Assembly: GCF_008923245.1 (NCBI RefSeq)
Contig: NZ_WBOS01000005.1
Coordinates: 1 to 64,000, forward strand
Origin: Cytobacillus depressus
GTDB taxonomy: Bacteria > Bacillota > Bacilli > Bacillales > Cytobacillaceae
Direction: 5' to 3'
DNA: 64,000 nucleotides
Below, one piece after another: positions 7,575 to 17,180 of the stretch (position 1 is the first letter of the stretch; each line of letters starts with the position of its first letter). The notes under the pieces were generated by a model. It was not told the DNA's origin, made no database searches, and saw only the letters and a list, made by a program, of their open reading frames with translations. Position numbers and translations under genes: made by a program.

Positions 7575-8582
7575 TTAATTCGTGTACTTAATTCTTGGGT
7601 CAATAAAGGCATATAAAAGGTCAACAATCAAGTTAATGAATACAAAGATAGCTGCAATAATTAAAATGCCTGACTGAATAACCGGATAATCGCGATACCC
7701 GATTGCTTCATATAAGTAGCGTCCAATTCCCGGCCAGCCGAAAATCGTTTCGGTTAAAATAGCTCCTCCTAGTAATAGACCTGTTTGCAAGCCAATTACT
7801 GTTAGCACTGGAATAACTGCATTTTTTAAAGAATGCTTGTACACAACCAAAAACATTCTTACGCCTTTTGCACGTGCTGTACGGATATAGTCGGATTTCA
7901 TCACTTCTAGCATCGTTGATCTTGTCATCCGAGCAATGATGGCCATCGGGATTGTGGCTAATGCAAAGCTTGGCAATATTAAATGCTTGAGGACTTCAAT
8001 AAATTGGCCAGTGTTCCCCTTGATCAACGTATCAATTAAGTAAAGGTTTGTAATGGCTGTAACAGGATCTCTAACATTTTCCCGTCCTGTTGTTGGCAGC
8101 CAGCCTAGCTGGATAGAAAATGCCCATTGCTCCATTAAACCAAGCCAGAAGATTGGCATGGAAACTCCGATAAGCGCAAGGATCATCGCTGTATAATCGA
8201 ACCATGAGTTTGAAAACCACGCACTAATAATACCGGCATTTACACCGATGAAAACAGCAATTATCATTGCGAAGATCGTTAACTCCAGAGTTGCAGCAAG
8301 ATATGGCCAGATTTCTTCGTTAATTGGCCCTCTTGTCCGCAATGAGTTTCCTAGATCTCCTGAAAATAAAGATTTAATATAATCGAAGTATTGTATGTAT
8401 AATGGCCGATCCAAACCAAGCTCCCTTGTTAAAGTGGCAATCGCTTCTTTTGTAGCCTTTTGGCCAAGAATGACTTGAGCAGGATCACCAGGAATCGCAT
8501 GAATGATGGCAAATACAACAAGAGTCATGCCAAACAGAACAGGTATTAAAGAAAGAATGCGGCGGACAGTATAATTAAACAA
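7575..8582 (-). CDS. Dipeptide/oligopeptide ABC transporter permease (DppB type)
   Basis: About 335 residues with six membrane segments. The N-terminus RRILSLIPVLFGMTLVVF and the motif AIPGDPAQVILG are typical of DppB/OppB permeases. The EAA loop DYIRTARAKGVRMFLVVYKH is near residues 225-245. I prefer the TTG at 8582 since AGAGGTGA sits six bases before it; the GTG at 8591 is inside that ribosome site. It is 21 bp from the DppC-type gene, with which it forms the channel. About 200 bp with two hairpins separate it from the binding-protein gene upstream. Confidence 0.9.
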   Translation of the reverse strand: MFNYTVRRILSLIPVLFGMTLVVFAIIHAIPGDPAQVILGQKATKEAIATLTRELGLDRPLYIQYFDYIKSLFSGDLGNSLRTRGPINEEIWPYLAATLELTIFAMIIAVFIGVNAGIISAWFSNSWFDYTAMILALIGVSMPIFWLGLMEQWAFSIQLGWLPTTGRENVRDPVTAITNLYLIDTLIKGNTGQFIEVLKHLILPSFALATIPMAIIARMTRSTMLEVMKSDYIRTARAKGVRMFLVVYKHSLKNAVIPVLTVIGLQTGLLLGGAILTETIFGWPGIGRYLYEAIGYRDYPVIQSGILIIAAIFVFINLIVDLLYAFIDPRIKYTN

Positions 8583-8682
8583 GCTTCTCACCTCTTTGTT
8601 GAAAATGATCTTGAAACAGGAGTAATGAACGACCTCTCCTTAAATTCTAAGTGCCAATTCATTCAACTTCCCTATTAGCTAA

Positions 8683-8782
8683 ATAAATCGGCTCATTCGC
8701 CGATTTATCTCAATCCGACTTCATTTCTTTTACTTACCATGTGTTTCATAGCTAACAAAAGGGAGACAGAGCCTCCCTTTTG
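8683..8782 (-). terminator. Two intercistronic hairpins (attenuators)
   Basis: Minus-strand order after the binding-protein gene: stem CAAAAGGGAG/CTCCCTTTTG (8756-8782) followed by TTAG, then stem ATAAATCGGC/GCCGATTTAT (8683-8708). They would trim or stabilise the mRNA so that the binding protein is made in excess over the permeases. Confidence 0.55.
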
Positions 8783-8789
8783 GCAATGC

Positions 8790-10421
8790 TTATTTAAATT
8801 CTACTTTTGTTAGTGTTTCAGAGTTTGTTGGGTGTGGCTTGTAGTTTTGTAAATCTTTTACCGCTGCTAATAATGGTGTTGAGTGAACAAGCGGTACCCA
8901 CGGTGCGTCTTCCTTAATAAGTTCTTGAGCTTTTTTGTAAAGATCGTTTCGCTTATCTTGATCAGTTTCAGTTTGCGCTTCAATTAAAATGTCATGTAGT
9001 TCTTCATTGATGTAATGAGAGTTGTTGTTACTTCCAATACTATCTTTGTCAAGCAATGTGTAAATAAAGTTATCGGGGTCTCCGTTATCTCCAGTCCAGC
9101 CAAGCATATAGGCATCAAACTCACCTTTTTTCGCTTTATCTAAATAAGTAGCCCAGTCAACTGTCTGGATATTCGCTGTCACACCGATTTTGCTGAAGTT
9201 ATCTTGAATGACTTCTGCAACCTTCATCGCTTCAGGCATGTATGGACGTGCAACAGGCATAGCCCATAAATCCATTTCAAATCCATCTGCAAAGCCAGCC
9301 TCTGCTAGTAATTCTTTCGCTTTATCTAAGTCAAAAGGATAGTCTTGAATAGCGTTATTATAGCCTTCAATGGATGGCGGCATTGGGTTTTTCGCAGGCT
9401 CTGCCTTACCTCCATAGAATGAATCAATGATTGATTGCTTATCTATTGCATGACTTAATGCTTGTCGAACAAGCTTATTATCAAATGGCGGGCGATTAAC
9501 AGTAAAGCCAATATAACCAACGTTCATAGATGGACGCTCAATAATTTGTAAATCAGGATTGCTTAATACACTTGCTTCATCTGAATTGTTTAAGCCGTCC
9601 ATAATATCGATTTCGCCATTAGCAAGCGCGTTCAAACGAGCTGTGTTTTCAGGAATGACACGATAAATTACTTTGCTTAGCTTTGGATAGCCTTCCATCC
9701 AATAATCTGTATTTTTTTCAAGCACAATTCGGTCATTTTGCTTCCATTCTACAAATTTAAATGGTCCAGTTCCAACTGGATTTTGTCTGAATTTGTCCCC
9801 GTATTTTTCAATAGCTGCCGGGCTTGCAATCCCGAAAGGAGACATAGCGATATTCTTTAAGAACGGAGCCTGTGGTCTATTTAAGATAAATTGTACAGTG
9901 TGTTCATCTAAAGCTTTAACTTCCTTAATGACATGACCTTCGTCACCCTTAAACCCGCCAAACATTGTATAGTACGGGAATTTTTCTTCATTTCCATTCA
10001 TCCAACGCTCAAAGTTAAACACGACTGCATCCGCATTAAAGTCTGTGCCATCATGGAATTTAACACCTTGGCGCAATTTAAATGTGTATGTCAAATTATC
10101 ATCAGATACCTCCCACTCCTCAGCTAGAGCTGGCTGGACAGATGTATCACTCTCTCCATACACAAGTAATTTTTCAAAAATATTTTCTGTAACTTTAAAG
10201 GTTTCCCCTTCTGTTGTTGTGATTGGATCAAGAGATACGGAATCACCGCCGCGACCAAAAACAAGTGTATCTTGTTTCTTTTCATCGCCACCGCTAGGTG
10301 ATGATGGGCTAGTAGAAGAACCATTATCCCCGGATGTCTGGTTAGATTTGCCACTACATCCGACAAGGAACATGCTTACTGCCAACAATGAAACGAATAA
10401 TAATTTCAGCGTTTTGTTCAT
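8790..10421 (-). CDS. Peptide ABC transporter substrate-binding lipoprotein
   Basis: A 543-residue SBP_bac_5 family protein anchored outside the membrane. The signal peptide ends with lipobox LVGC (Cys22), then comes a Ser/Gly/Pro-rich linker. The family motif follows (LAEEWEVSDDNLTYTFKLRQ then GVKFHDGTDFNADAV). The closing region VTANIQTVDWATYLDKAKKG and MLGWTGDNGDPDNF is usual for the Dpp/heme-peptide subgroup. Start ATG has AGGGGG upstream. The gene is third in the operon, between the ATPase and permease genes. It captures peptides for the adjacent transporter; the actual ligand is unknown. Confidence 0.9.
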   Translation of the reverse strand: MNKTLKLLFVSLLAVSMFLVGCSGKSNQTSGDNGSSTSPSSPSGGDEKKQDTLVFGRGGDSVSLDPITTTEGETFKVTENIFEKLLVYGESDTSVQPALAEEWEVSDDNLTYTFKLRQGVKFHDGTDFNADAVVFNFERWMNGNEEKFPYYTMFGGFKGDEGHVIKEVKALDEHTVQFILNRPQAPFLKNIAMSPFGIASPAAIEKYGDKFRQNPVGTGPFKFVEWKQNDRIVLEKNTDYWMEGYPKLSKVIYRVIPENTARLNALANGEIDIMDGLNNSDEASVLSNPDLQIIERPSMNVGYIGFTVNRPPFDNKLVRQALSHAIDKQSIIDSFYGGKAEPAKNPMPPSIEGYNNAIQDYPFDLDKAKELLAEAGFADGFEMDLWAMPVARPYMPEAMKVAEVIQDNFSKIGVTANIQTVDWATYLDKAKKGEFDAYMLGWTGDNGDPDNFIYTLLDKDSIGSNNNSHYINEELHDILIEAQTETDQDKRNDLYKKAQELIKEDAPWVPLVHSTPLLAAVKDLQNYKPHPTNSETLTKVEFK

Positions 10422-10467
10422 GTGAATTGTTTCCCCCTATTTTTCATTTTTTTATCATAAATGCAGC

Positions 10468-11439
10468 TTATTCCTTGTTGTACAAGTGGCAAGCTACAAA
10501 ATGACCATTCTCGCCTTGGCCAACTGGCCTAGTCGTTTTACAAATATCCATGCACTCTGAGCAACGCGTATGAAATGCACATCCTAATGGCGGGTTTGCC
10601 GGACTTGGCAGCTCTCCTTTGATTAAGATGGTTTCACGCTTTATATCTGGATCAGGAGTTGGAACAGCTGAAAGCAGTACCTTTGTATATGGATGCTTTG
10701 GATTTTCATACAGCTCTTCACTGTCAGCTAATTCAATTAATCTACCTAAATACATGACACCTACACGATCACTAATATGGCGAACAACACCTAAATCATG
10801 GGAGATAAATATATATGTAAGTCCAAATTCCTTTTGAATATCCTTCATTAAGTTTAAAACTTGCGCCTGAATGGATACATCAAGTGCTGAAACGGGCTCA
10901 TCGGCAATGATCAGCTTCGGCTTCGTCATCAAGGCCTTCGCAATCCCAATCCGCTGGCGCTGTCCACCACTGAATTGATGCGGATATCTTCGTGCATGAT
11001 AGCTGCTTAATCCAACGACCTCAAGCATTTCATGTACACGCCTTTTTCTTTCCTCTTTTGTACCAATCCCATGGACAATCAGTGGTTCTTCAAGAATTTT
11101 TTCTACTGTATGCCGCGGATTTAAAGAGGCATATGGATCTTGAAATACCATTTGTATATCCCGACGGATTTTTCTTAATTCGCTCATTGACATACTAGTA
11201 ATCTCTTTATCTTCAAAAACAATTTTTCCGTCACTCGCTTCAATGAGGCGCATTAATAGACGACCAGTCGTTGATTTCCCGCAACCGCTTTCACCAACAA
11301 TCCCTAGAGTTTCTCCCTTTCTTACATGGAAAGAGACGTCATCTACTGCTTTCACCTCTCCTTTCACACCGCCAAGCAAACCGCCTGTAATCGGAAAGTA
11401 TTTTTTCAAGCCGGAAACTTCAAGAAGTAACTCTGACAT
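10468..11439 (-). CDS. Peptide ABC transporter ATP-binding protein (DppF type)
   Basis: A ~323-residue ATPase subunit. Visible motifs: Walker A GESGCGKST, Q loop MVFQDPYASLNPR, signature FSGGQRQRIGIAKAL, Walker B LIIADEPVSALD, switch His in FISHDLGVV. The C-terminal oligo_HPY segment carries cysteines (GCAFHTRCSECMDIC). The ATG at 11439 is preferred over a GTG at 11448 because AAAGGAG lies 8 bases before it. The start overlaps the end of the DppD-type gene by 20 bp, so translation is probably coupled. It pairs with that ATPase to power the transporter. Confidence 0.9.
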   Translation of the reverse strand: MSELLLEVSGLKKYFPITGGLLGGVKGEVKAVDDVSFHVRKGETLGIVGESGCGKSTTGRLLMRLIEASDGKIVFEDKEITSMSMSELRKIRRDIQMVFQDPYASLNPRHTVEKILEEPLIVHGIGTKEERKRRVHEMLEVVGLSSYHARRYPHQFSGGQRQRIGIAKALMTKPKLIIADEPVSALDVSIQAQVLNLMKDIQKEFGLTYIFISHDLGVVRHISDRVGVMYLGRLIELADSEELYENPKHPYTKVLLSAVPTPDPDIKRETILIKGELPSPANPPLGCAFHTRCSECMDICKTTRPVGQGENGHFVACHLYNKE

Positions 11440-12433
11440 GTTCGTCACTCCTTTCTTTTTCTGAATACAGGAAGCAACGAACTTGATTGTCTTCCTTTTC
11501 TAATTGAACTAATTCAGGTTCCGCCTCTAAGCATTTTCCGAAAACTTCTGAACATCTTGCGGCAAATCGGCAGCCTTGAATCACACTCCCAGGAACCGGA
11601 ACATTACCGGGTATGCTGTAAAGCCTATCCTTCTTCGTTCTTAAATCAGGCACTGACTTAAGAAGTCCTTTTGTATATGGGTGCTGGGGATTTTTTAAGA
11701 TGGTATGCACATCTCCCTGTTCGACGATCTGCCCCGAATACATGACGATGACTCTTTCGCAAATTTCCGCAACAACTCCTAAATCATGGGTAATTAAAAT
11801 AATGGATGTATTCGTTTTTTCATTTAAATCCTTCATTAAAGCAAGGATTTGTGCCTGGATTGTTACATCTAATGCTGTTGTAGGCTCATCTGCAATGAGA
11901 ACCTTTGGATTGCACACCATCGCCATGGCAATCATAACCCTCTGCCTCATGCCACCAGAAAGCTGGTGCGGGTATTCTTTAAGAATCCCTTCCGCCCTTG
12001 GAATCCCAACAAGACGAAGTAATTCGATACAGCGCATTTTTGCCTCTGCTTTTGAAAGGCTTGTATGCAGCTTGATTCCCTCCATTAATTGGTTCCCAAT
12101 TGTAAAGAGAGGATTTAAGGATGTCATTGGCTCTTGAAAAATCATCGAAATCTTATTTCCGCGGATTTTTCTCCATTCTTTTTCTGATATTCCGGTTAAG
12201 TCCCTTCCTTCAAAAAGAATTTCACCGTTCTCTATTTTTCCTGGTGGACAAGGGATTAATCCCATCGTTGCTAGGGAGGTTACACTCTTTCCACTTCCTG
12301 ACTCACCAACAATGCCAAGAATCTCTCCTTCTTTTAAAGAAAAGCTAATTCCATTTATAGCTGGAACGAATTTTGTCCCACTGAAAAAGGAAACTTTTAA
12401 ATCATTTATTTCAAGAATTGGTAGTTTATTCAC
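11420..12433 (-). CDS. Peptide ABC transporter ATP-binding protein (DppD type)
   Basis: First gene of the operon and about 337 residues long. It has Walker A GESGSGKSVTS, signature LSGGMRQRVMIAMAM, Walker B LIADEPTTALD and the C-terminal cysteine-bearing segment GCRFAARCSEVFGKC. I prefer the GTG at 12433, which has AGGTGAC just upstream. The ATG at 12475 adds 14 residues but has no ribosome site. The motif text GLIPCPPGKIENGEILFEG is usual for the DppD/OppD side of the ATPase pair. No clear sigma-54 promoter is present ahead of this operon, unlike the other peptide transporters here. Confidence 0.88.
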   Translation of the reverse strand: MNKLPILEINDLKVSFFSGTKFVPAINGISFSLKEGEILGIVGESGSGKSVTSLATMGLIPCPPGKIENGEILFEGRDLTGISEKEWRKIRGNKISMIFQEPMTSLNPLFTIGNQLMEGIKLHTSLSKAEAKMRCIELLRLVGIPRAEGILKEYPHQLSGGMRQRVMIAMAMVCNPKVLIADEPTTALDVTIQAQILALMKDLNEKTNTSIILITHDLGVVAEICERVIVMYSGQIVEQGDVHTILKNPQHPYTKGLLKSVPDLRTKKDRLYSIPGNVPVPGSVIQGCRFAARCSEVFGKCLEAEPELVQLEKEDNQVRCFLYSEKERSDEHVRVTS

Positions 12434-12597
12434 ATTGTCACCTGCCTGCACCCTTTTTGCTGAAAATAAATTCATCTTATAATTTTCTTAAAATAGTGAA
12501 TTCAGACATAATTATGACATATAAACGCGATTTATGCTATTAAAATTTGCCAAAGTTACTAATTTTTTTACTATGTTTTTTATATTTTTACGAAGAA

Positions 12598-12611
12598 AGA
12601 GAGCGCTTACA
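12598..12611. promoter_or_regulatory. Possible cre-like (CcpA) site
   Basis: AGAGAGCGCTTACA matches 12 of 14 positions of TGWAANCGNTNWCA. It lies 165 bp upstream of the DppD-type start. The rest of the 12434-12740 gap is AT-rich, and I see no convincing promoter in it. Confidence 0.25.
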
Positions 12612-12740
12612 TCATTAGCGAATAAAGGGGGCACGTTTAAAAGGCTTTACTATTAAAATAGAACTTATTCGTTTCTATTCATAAAACACAAGGCAAAAAC
12701 ATCAGTTATTATTAAAAAGTTTTATTTCATAACAATTTTA

Positions 12741-12775
12741 AAAAGCTAACCGAAACAAAGTCCGATTAGCCTTTT
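12741..12775 (-). terminator. Terminator of the thioredoxin-like gene
   Basis: Minus strand: AAAAGGCTAATCG...CGGTTAGCTTTT followed by TAAAATTG, five bases past the stop codon. Confidence 0.65.
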
Positions 12776-12779
12776 ATCC

Positions 12780-13094
12780 TTATAGATTATTTAAGAATTC
12801 TTTCACTTGCTCTGGTGTTTTTGCATTGGCACTATGTAGATGAGCGAGTTTTTCTCCATTTTTGAAAACCAATAATGATGGAATTCCCATAACACTTTGT
12901 TCCTCAGAAATTTCCGGAAAATCATCACGATCAATCGTAAACCATTGCTTATCTTGATTCGCTGTAATGATTTCATCGATAAACATATCTAATCGTTTGC
13001 AATCAGGACACCAAGTTGTTGTAAACACACCAACAGATAGTTCATCCTTGCTAATTTGCTCACGATATTCTTGCTCTGATATTATTTGTTTCAT
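12780..13094 (-). CDS. Thioredoxin family protein
   Basis: A 104-residue thioredoxin-fold protein. The active site is TTWCPDCKRLD (Cys28 and Cys31 by my count), a CPDC variant of the usual CGPC. The cis-proline is in VMGIPSLLVFKNG. No signal peptide, so it acts in the cytoplasm as a thiol-disulfide reductant for unknown partners. Start ATG follows AGGAGTG. It has its own terminator and lies between the two transporter operons, running in the same direction. Confidence 0.88.
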   Translation of the reverse strand: MKQIISEQEYREQISKDELSVGVFTTTWCPDCKRLDMFIDEIITANQDKQWFTIDRDDFPEISEEQSVMGIPSLLVFKNGEKLAHLHSANAKTPEQVKEFLNNL

Positions 13095-13171
13095 TCTTTT
13101 TCACTCCTAAACTTTTTTATACTACATGAACTAGTATGCCTTATTTGAAAAATACTTCATAGTGAAACGCA

Positions 13172-13213
13172 AAAAACCCGGCAATCGAAATAAGATTCAA
13201 TTGACGGGTTTTT
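13172..13213 (-). terminator. Terminator of the oligopeptide/racemase operon
   Basis: Minus strand: AAAAACCCG...CGGGTTTTTT with a 24-base loop region that can pair further (CAAT/ATTG). It lies just past the racemase stop. Confidence 0.75.
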
Positions 13214-13217
13214 ATTA

Positions 13218-14222
13218 CTAGGCCAATAAAAATCCTTGCTTCAACGGATCTCGTGGATCTACGACAAATTGGTGGAATCCAGTAATGTATGCCTGCCCTG
13301 ATACTTTAGGAACAACAGCATCATAGTCTGCTACTTTAGTCAGTGATAAGATTTCGCCAATAAATTGCTCATCCGTAATACATTCATGGACAAAGCTTTC
13401 TCCCTCTTTTAAGCGGCCCTGCTCAACGAGTGTGGCAGCTCTTGCTGAAGTACCTGTTCCACAAGGGGAGCGATCCACCTGCTCATCTGCAAAAATCGTC
13501 ACATTGCGAAGATCTGCTCCTTCTTTATTTGGCTCGTCTGAAAAGATCACACCGTAGATCCCATGTAATCCTTCCTCTAGCGGATGCTTGACTTCCATTT
13601 GACTTTCAATATAATGCTTGATTTTGCCACCCCATGTTTGAATTGCAGCTAAATCTTTATAATTAACTTTTACATTCATTTCTTTACTATCAACAACAGC
13701 GTAAAAAGCGCCTCCAAATGCAATGTCCACAGTAAACTTATACCCATCAATCTTTACAGGAACATCCTTTTTATAAACAAATGAAGGAACATTTTCAAAA
13801 GAAACAGATTCTACTTGATTGCCATTATATTTAGCATAGGCAATCACTTCACCCGCTGGGCTATCAATAATAAACTTTTCTTTTCCGCCTGATAAATCAA
13901 ACATGCCTGTTTCGATTCCAACAGTCATTACAGCTATAATCCCATGCCCACACATCGTACTCCATCCTTCATTATGCATAAATAGTACCCCAAAATCAGC
14001 ATGCGGACTGGCTGGAGGGGTGATAATGCAACCGTACATTCCATGGTGCCCTCGCGGTTCATACATTAAAGTTTCCCGCAGATGGTCTAAATGCTCCATA
14101 CAATAAGCCCGTCTTTCTAGTTGTGTACTTCCTTTAATTTCTGGAAATCCACCAGTTATGACGCGTAATGGCTCTCCGGCAACATGCAAATCGACTGTTG
14201 TAAACATTTTGCTAAAGTTCAT
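13218..14222 (-). CDS. Proline racemase family protein (proline racemase or hydroxyproline 2-epimerase)
   Basis: A 334-residue cytoplasmic, cofactor-free enzyme of the proline racemase fold. Both catalytic cysteines are present: Cys91 in [11 protein letters not shown] and Cys254 in [11 protein letters not shown]. Cys/Cys members interconvert L/D-proline or epimerise 4-hydroxyproline at C2; dehydratase members have Thr at the second position. The N-terminus [16 protein letters not shown] is standard. It is the last gene of the oligopeptide import operon, 133 bp behind the binding-protein gene. That suggests it acts on proline or hydroxyproline released from the imported peptides. Sequence alone does not settle the substrate. 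Confidence 0.88.
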   Translation of the reverse strand: MNFSKMFTTVDLHVAGEPLRVITGGFPEIKGSTQLERRAYCMEHLDHLRETLMYEPRGHHGMYGCIITPPASPHADFGVLFMHNEGWSTMCGHGIIAVMTVGIETGMFDLSGGKEKFIIDSPAGEVIAYAKYNGNQVESVSFENVPSFVYKKDVPVKIDGYKFTVDIAFGGAFYAVVDSKEMNVKVNYKDLAAIQTWGGKIKHYIESQMEVKHPLEEGLHGIYGVIFSDEPNKEGADLRNVTIFADEQVDRSPCGTGTSARAATLVEQGRLKEGESFVHECITDEQFIGEILSLTKVADYDAVVPKVSGQAYITGFHQFVVDPRDPLKQGFLLA

Positions 14223-14267
14223 AGTATTCCCTCCTAATTAATTAAATTCTATTTCATTCATTAACTA

Positions 14268-14336
14268 TTAAAATTCATAACCAATTGGCTTTAACCATTC
14301 TTTGAAACTCTTTTCTGCTTCTTTAGAAAATGACAC
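14268..14336 (-). pseudogene. 22-codon gene remnant between oppA-like and racemase genes
   Basis: The minus-strand frame reads SFSKEAEKSFKEWLKPIGYE and then F-stop. It looks like the natural C-terminus of a protein, but no start region or homologous body precedes it. The parent family is not recognised. It may be the tail of a deleted operon gene. Confidence 0.25.
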
Positions 14337-14355
14337 ATATTAAGAGTGATATTTT

Positions 14356-16038
14356 CTATTCCCCTTCAATATAAGTCCACTTATAAGAAGCAAACACCCC
14401 AAATGGATGCGCCACATATCCTTTTACATATGGCTTCTTCAGCTGAGCGAGACCGGATTGGTACATTGGAGAAATAGCTGCGTCCTCTTCGATGAGGATT
14501 TTTTCTGCTTCCAACATACTTTCCCATCTCTTATTTATATCTGTAGGATTTGTTTTAGCTTCTGTTATGAGACTATCGAATTTCTCATTAGCATAGCTTG
14601 ACCAGTTGTATGGACCTTCTGATAGATAAAGATCCATAAAAGTAATTGGGTCTTGGAAGTCAGGTCCCCACCCAGAATATGTCAGGTCATATTGCTGGCT
14701 AGATTCTAAAGCAAGCTTTTGCTTATTAGGCTGCTGATTGATTTTTATCGTTAAACCAGGCAAATTGGTTTCTAGCTGATTTTTAAAGTATTCACTAACT
14801 CTTTTTCTTTCTTCGCTATCATAGCTTAAAAATTCTAATTCAATGCTATCAACACCAAGCTCTTCTAACCCTTTCTCCCAATACTCCTTTGCCTTCTCAA
14901 TCCCTTCCTCATTAAAACCAGCGTATTTTGTACGGAAGTCTTTTCCGCTCCCATCAAAGGCAAATTCTTTAGGAACTAAATAATAGGCCGGAACGGAACC
15001 GTTATTTAATAGACTTTCCGTAGCAGCTTTTTTATCCCAGCCCATATCAATAGCCTTACGAATATTAACATTTGCCAAGTATTTATTCTGTTGATTCATC
15101 CGAATAAAGAACACTTCCGGCTTAAGCAAAGTATTGTAATCTGGTGTACTTGCATACTGATCAATAAATTCAGAAGTAATTTCTGTTAAGTCGATTTTCC
15201 CGGTATCATAGAGGTTCACCCTTGTTGCTGCCTCTTTTACAACCTTTACATTTATCGTTTCAAGCTTAACTGCGCCAGCATCCCAATAGGTTGGATTTTT
15301 CTTATATACCCAGCCAACCTCATGCTCCCATGAATCTAGCACGAATGGTCCGTTATATAGAAGATTTTCAACTTCTAGCGCATATTGATCTCCTTGGGAT
15401 TCAACAAATTCTTTATTTTGCGGAAAAAATACTGGATACGTGATAAGGCTTAAAAAGTAAGGGACCGGATGATCTAATTCAACCTGTAAAGTGTTGTCAT
15501 CCACGACCTTAACTCCTAATTCATCAACCTTTCCAAACAATTCACTTTCAGAATCCTGAATAGCTGCAGCATTTTTTATATCATTGAATAGATAAGAATA
15601 GGTTGATAGAGTTTCAGGGTTGATTGCCTTTTTCCAAGCAAATTCAAAATCCTTAGCGGTTACAGGTGTTCCATTACTCCACTTTGCATCTGAACGAATA
15701 TGGAATGTATATACCTTCCCATCCTCACTAACTTCATGATTTTCAGCCATTCCTTCAATAGGTGCATGTGATTCATCTAATCTATAAAGCCCTTCAAAAA
15801 TATTATTCATTGTTCGACTTGAAAGCGCGTCAAATAATCCAAGTGTATCGAGCGTCGGAACTTCCCCGCCTTCCACTAGATTTAAAACTTGCTCACTTGC
15901 CGTTTCAACTGCTCCTCCTTCAGACTGATTCGGAGTACCTTCTGTAGCTGTTTTCTTATTTTCTCCACCATAGCAGCCTGTTAAAAATGAACTTAATAAA
16001 AGCATAAGGACAAGCATTAACGTACTCTTTATTTTCAT
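14356..16038 (-). CDS. Oligopeptide-binding lipoprotein (OppA type)
   Basis: A 560-residue SBP_bac_5 protein with signal peptide and lipobox LTGC (Cys22), exported and lipid-anchored. Features of the OppA subgroup: VNLVEGGEVPTLD-like opening, MAENHEVSEDGKVYTFHIRS and LYNGPFVLDSWEHEVGW. A close paralogue is encoded at 41378-43069, with the same lipobox context GCYG and the same C-terminal TYSYKWTYIEG-like ending. It lies 50 bp after the Xaa-Pro peptidase gene in the operon that runs from 21520 to 13218. By context it binds proline-containing peptides; the exact ligand is inferred. Confidence 0.9.
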   Translation of the reverse strand: MKIKSTLMLVLMLLLSSFLTGCYGGENKKTATEGTPNQSEGGAVETASEQVLNLVEGGEVPTLDTLGLFDALSSRTMNNIFEGLYRLDESHAPIEGMAENHEVSEDGKVYTFHIRSDAKWSNGTPVTAKDFEFAWKKAINPETLSTYSYLFNDIKNAAAIQDSESELFGKVDELGVKVVDDNTLQVELDHPVPYFLSLITYPVFFPQNKEFVESQGDQYALEVENLLYNGPFVLDSWEHEVGWVYKKNPTYWDAGAVKLETINVKVVKEAATRVNLYDTGKIDLTEITSEFIDQYASTPDYNTLLKPEVFFIRMNQQNKYLANVNIRKAIDMGWDKKAATESLLNNGSVPAYYLVPKEFAFDGSGKDFRTKYAGFNEEGIEKAKEYWEKGLEELGVDSIELEFLSYDSEERKRVSEYFKNQLETNLPGLTIKINQQPNKQKLALESSQQYDLTYSGWGPDFQDPITFMDLYLSEGPYNWSSYANEKFDSLITEAKTNPTDINKRWESMLEAEKILIEEDAAISPMYQSGLAQLKKPYVKGYVAHPFGVFASYKWTYIEGE

Positions 16039-16088
16039 AAAATCTCCCCCTATTTATATTTGAGTCAGGATAAAGGAAAATTATCCTT

Positions 16089-17156
16089 CTATAGAACAAG
16101 CAATTCCTTCGCTGATTTCGTAATGATTTCAATCCCGTCTGCGGTTAATAAAATATCATCCTCAATTCGCACCCCGCCAAGATTCGGTATGTATATTCCT
16201 GGTTCAACAGTCAGCACCATGCCTTGTTCTAAAACTATTTCACAATTGACATTCTTAAATGGCTCCTCATGGATATCCAATCCGATTCCATGGCCTGAAC
16301 CATGGCCGTATTGCTTTCCATAGCCTTTTTCGGTTATATAATCCCTTGAGAAAGCGTCTGCTGTTTTTCCTGTCATCCCTGGTTTAATTCCATCGAGAGC
16401 TTTTGACAGTGCCTCAAGTACAATGTAATAGATTCCTTTTAAGTCTTCATTTGGTTCACCAACAGCTATCGTTCTCGTAATATCTGAACGATATCCTTTA
16501 TAGTTGGCGCCGAAGTCAAGGGTCACCATATCACCTTTCTCAATCACCTTTATGCTTGCCACACCATGAGGAAAAGCACCGCGGTGGCCCGACGCAACGA
16601 TCGTATCAAATGCAGAGGAAGTAGCCCCTTGCTTTCTCATATATGACTCTAATTCATTTGAAACTTCGATTTCCTTTATTCCTGGTTTGATAAACTCAAG
16701 AATATGTGTGAATGCAGCATCCGCTATTTCTGCCGCTTCTCTTATAATGCTTATCTCTTCTTTATCCTTAATCATCCGAAGCTTTTCAATTGTTCCAGTA
16801 AGAGGAACCATTTCTGCTTTTAATTGGGCTTGATATTCGGAATAAGAATAAAAACTCATGTGAGTTTGCTCGAAGCCAAGCTTGGAAATTTTTAGTCGCT
16901 CTGTTTGTCGAACAACTTCAGCTAGCAATTCCGCTTTTGCGCTTACTTGAACAACGGAAAAATCTTTTGCCTGCTCGTTTGCTTGTTCAACATAGCGAAA
17001 ATCTACTACTAATATAGCCTCTTCCTTCGTAATTAATACTAAACCGGCTGTTCCAGTAAACCCTGTCATATATCTACGGTTTTGATCATTCGTAATGAGT
17101 ATCCCATTAATTCCCAATCCATCAAACATTTCTCTTAACTTTTCTAATCTTTTCAT
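16089..17156 (-). CDS. Xaa-Pro peptidase (M24B family)
   Basis: A 355-residue cytoplasmic metallopeptidase that cuts the bond between any residue and proline, in dipeptides (prolidase) or at peptide N-termini (aminopeptidase P). The pita-bread domain follows an N-terminal creatinase-like domain (about residues 1-125). Metal ligands are visible: two Asp in VTLDFGANYKGYRSDITRT, His in GHGSGHGIGLDIHEE, and two Glu in TVEPGIYIPNLGGVRIEDD. Start ATG follows GGGAGGAAA. It is the fifth gene of the oligopeptide import operon. Two paralogues are at 38873-39979 and 40029-41108. Confidence 0.92.
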   Translation of the reverse strand: MKRLEKLREMFDGLGINGILITNDQNRRYMTGFTGTAGLVLITKEEAILVVDFRYVEQANEQAKDFSVVQVSAKAELLAEVVRQTERLKISKLGFEQTHMSFYSYSEYQAQLKAEMVPLTGTIEKLRMIKDKEEISIIREAAEIADAAFTHILEFIKPGIKEIEVSNELESYMRKQGATSSAFDTIVASGHRGAFPHGVASIKVIEKGDMVTLDFGANYKGYRSDITRTIAVGEPNEDLKGIYYIVLEALSKALDGIKPGMTGKTADAFSRDYITEKGYGKQYGHGSGHGIGLDIHEEPFKNVNCEIVLEQGMVLTVEPGIYIPNLGGVRIEDDILLTADGIEIITKSAKELLVL

Positions 17157-17180
17157 TTGAATTTCCTCCCATTTAATTGT

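Noticed and set aside
8640-8657. TTGGCACTTAGAATTTA (minus strand) before the DppB-type gene
   Set aside because: A good -24 half but no TTGC at -12; it lies inside an operon.
12540-12560. TTGGCAAATTTTAATAGC (minus strand) as a sigma-54 promoter of the dipeptide operon
   Set aside because: The GC element is about two bases too far from GG and the -12 box is poor.
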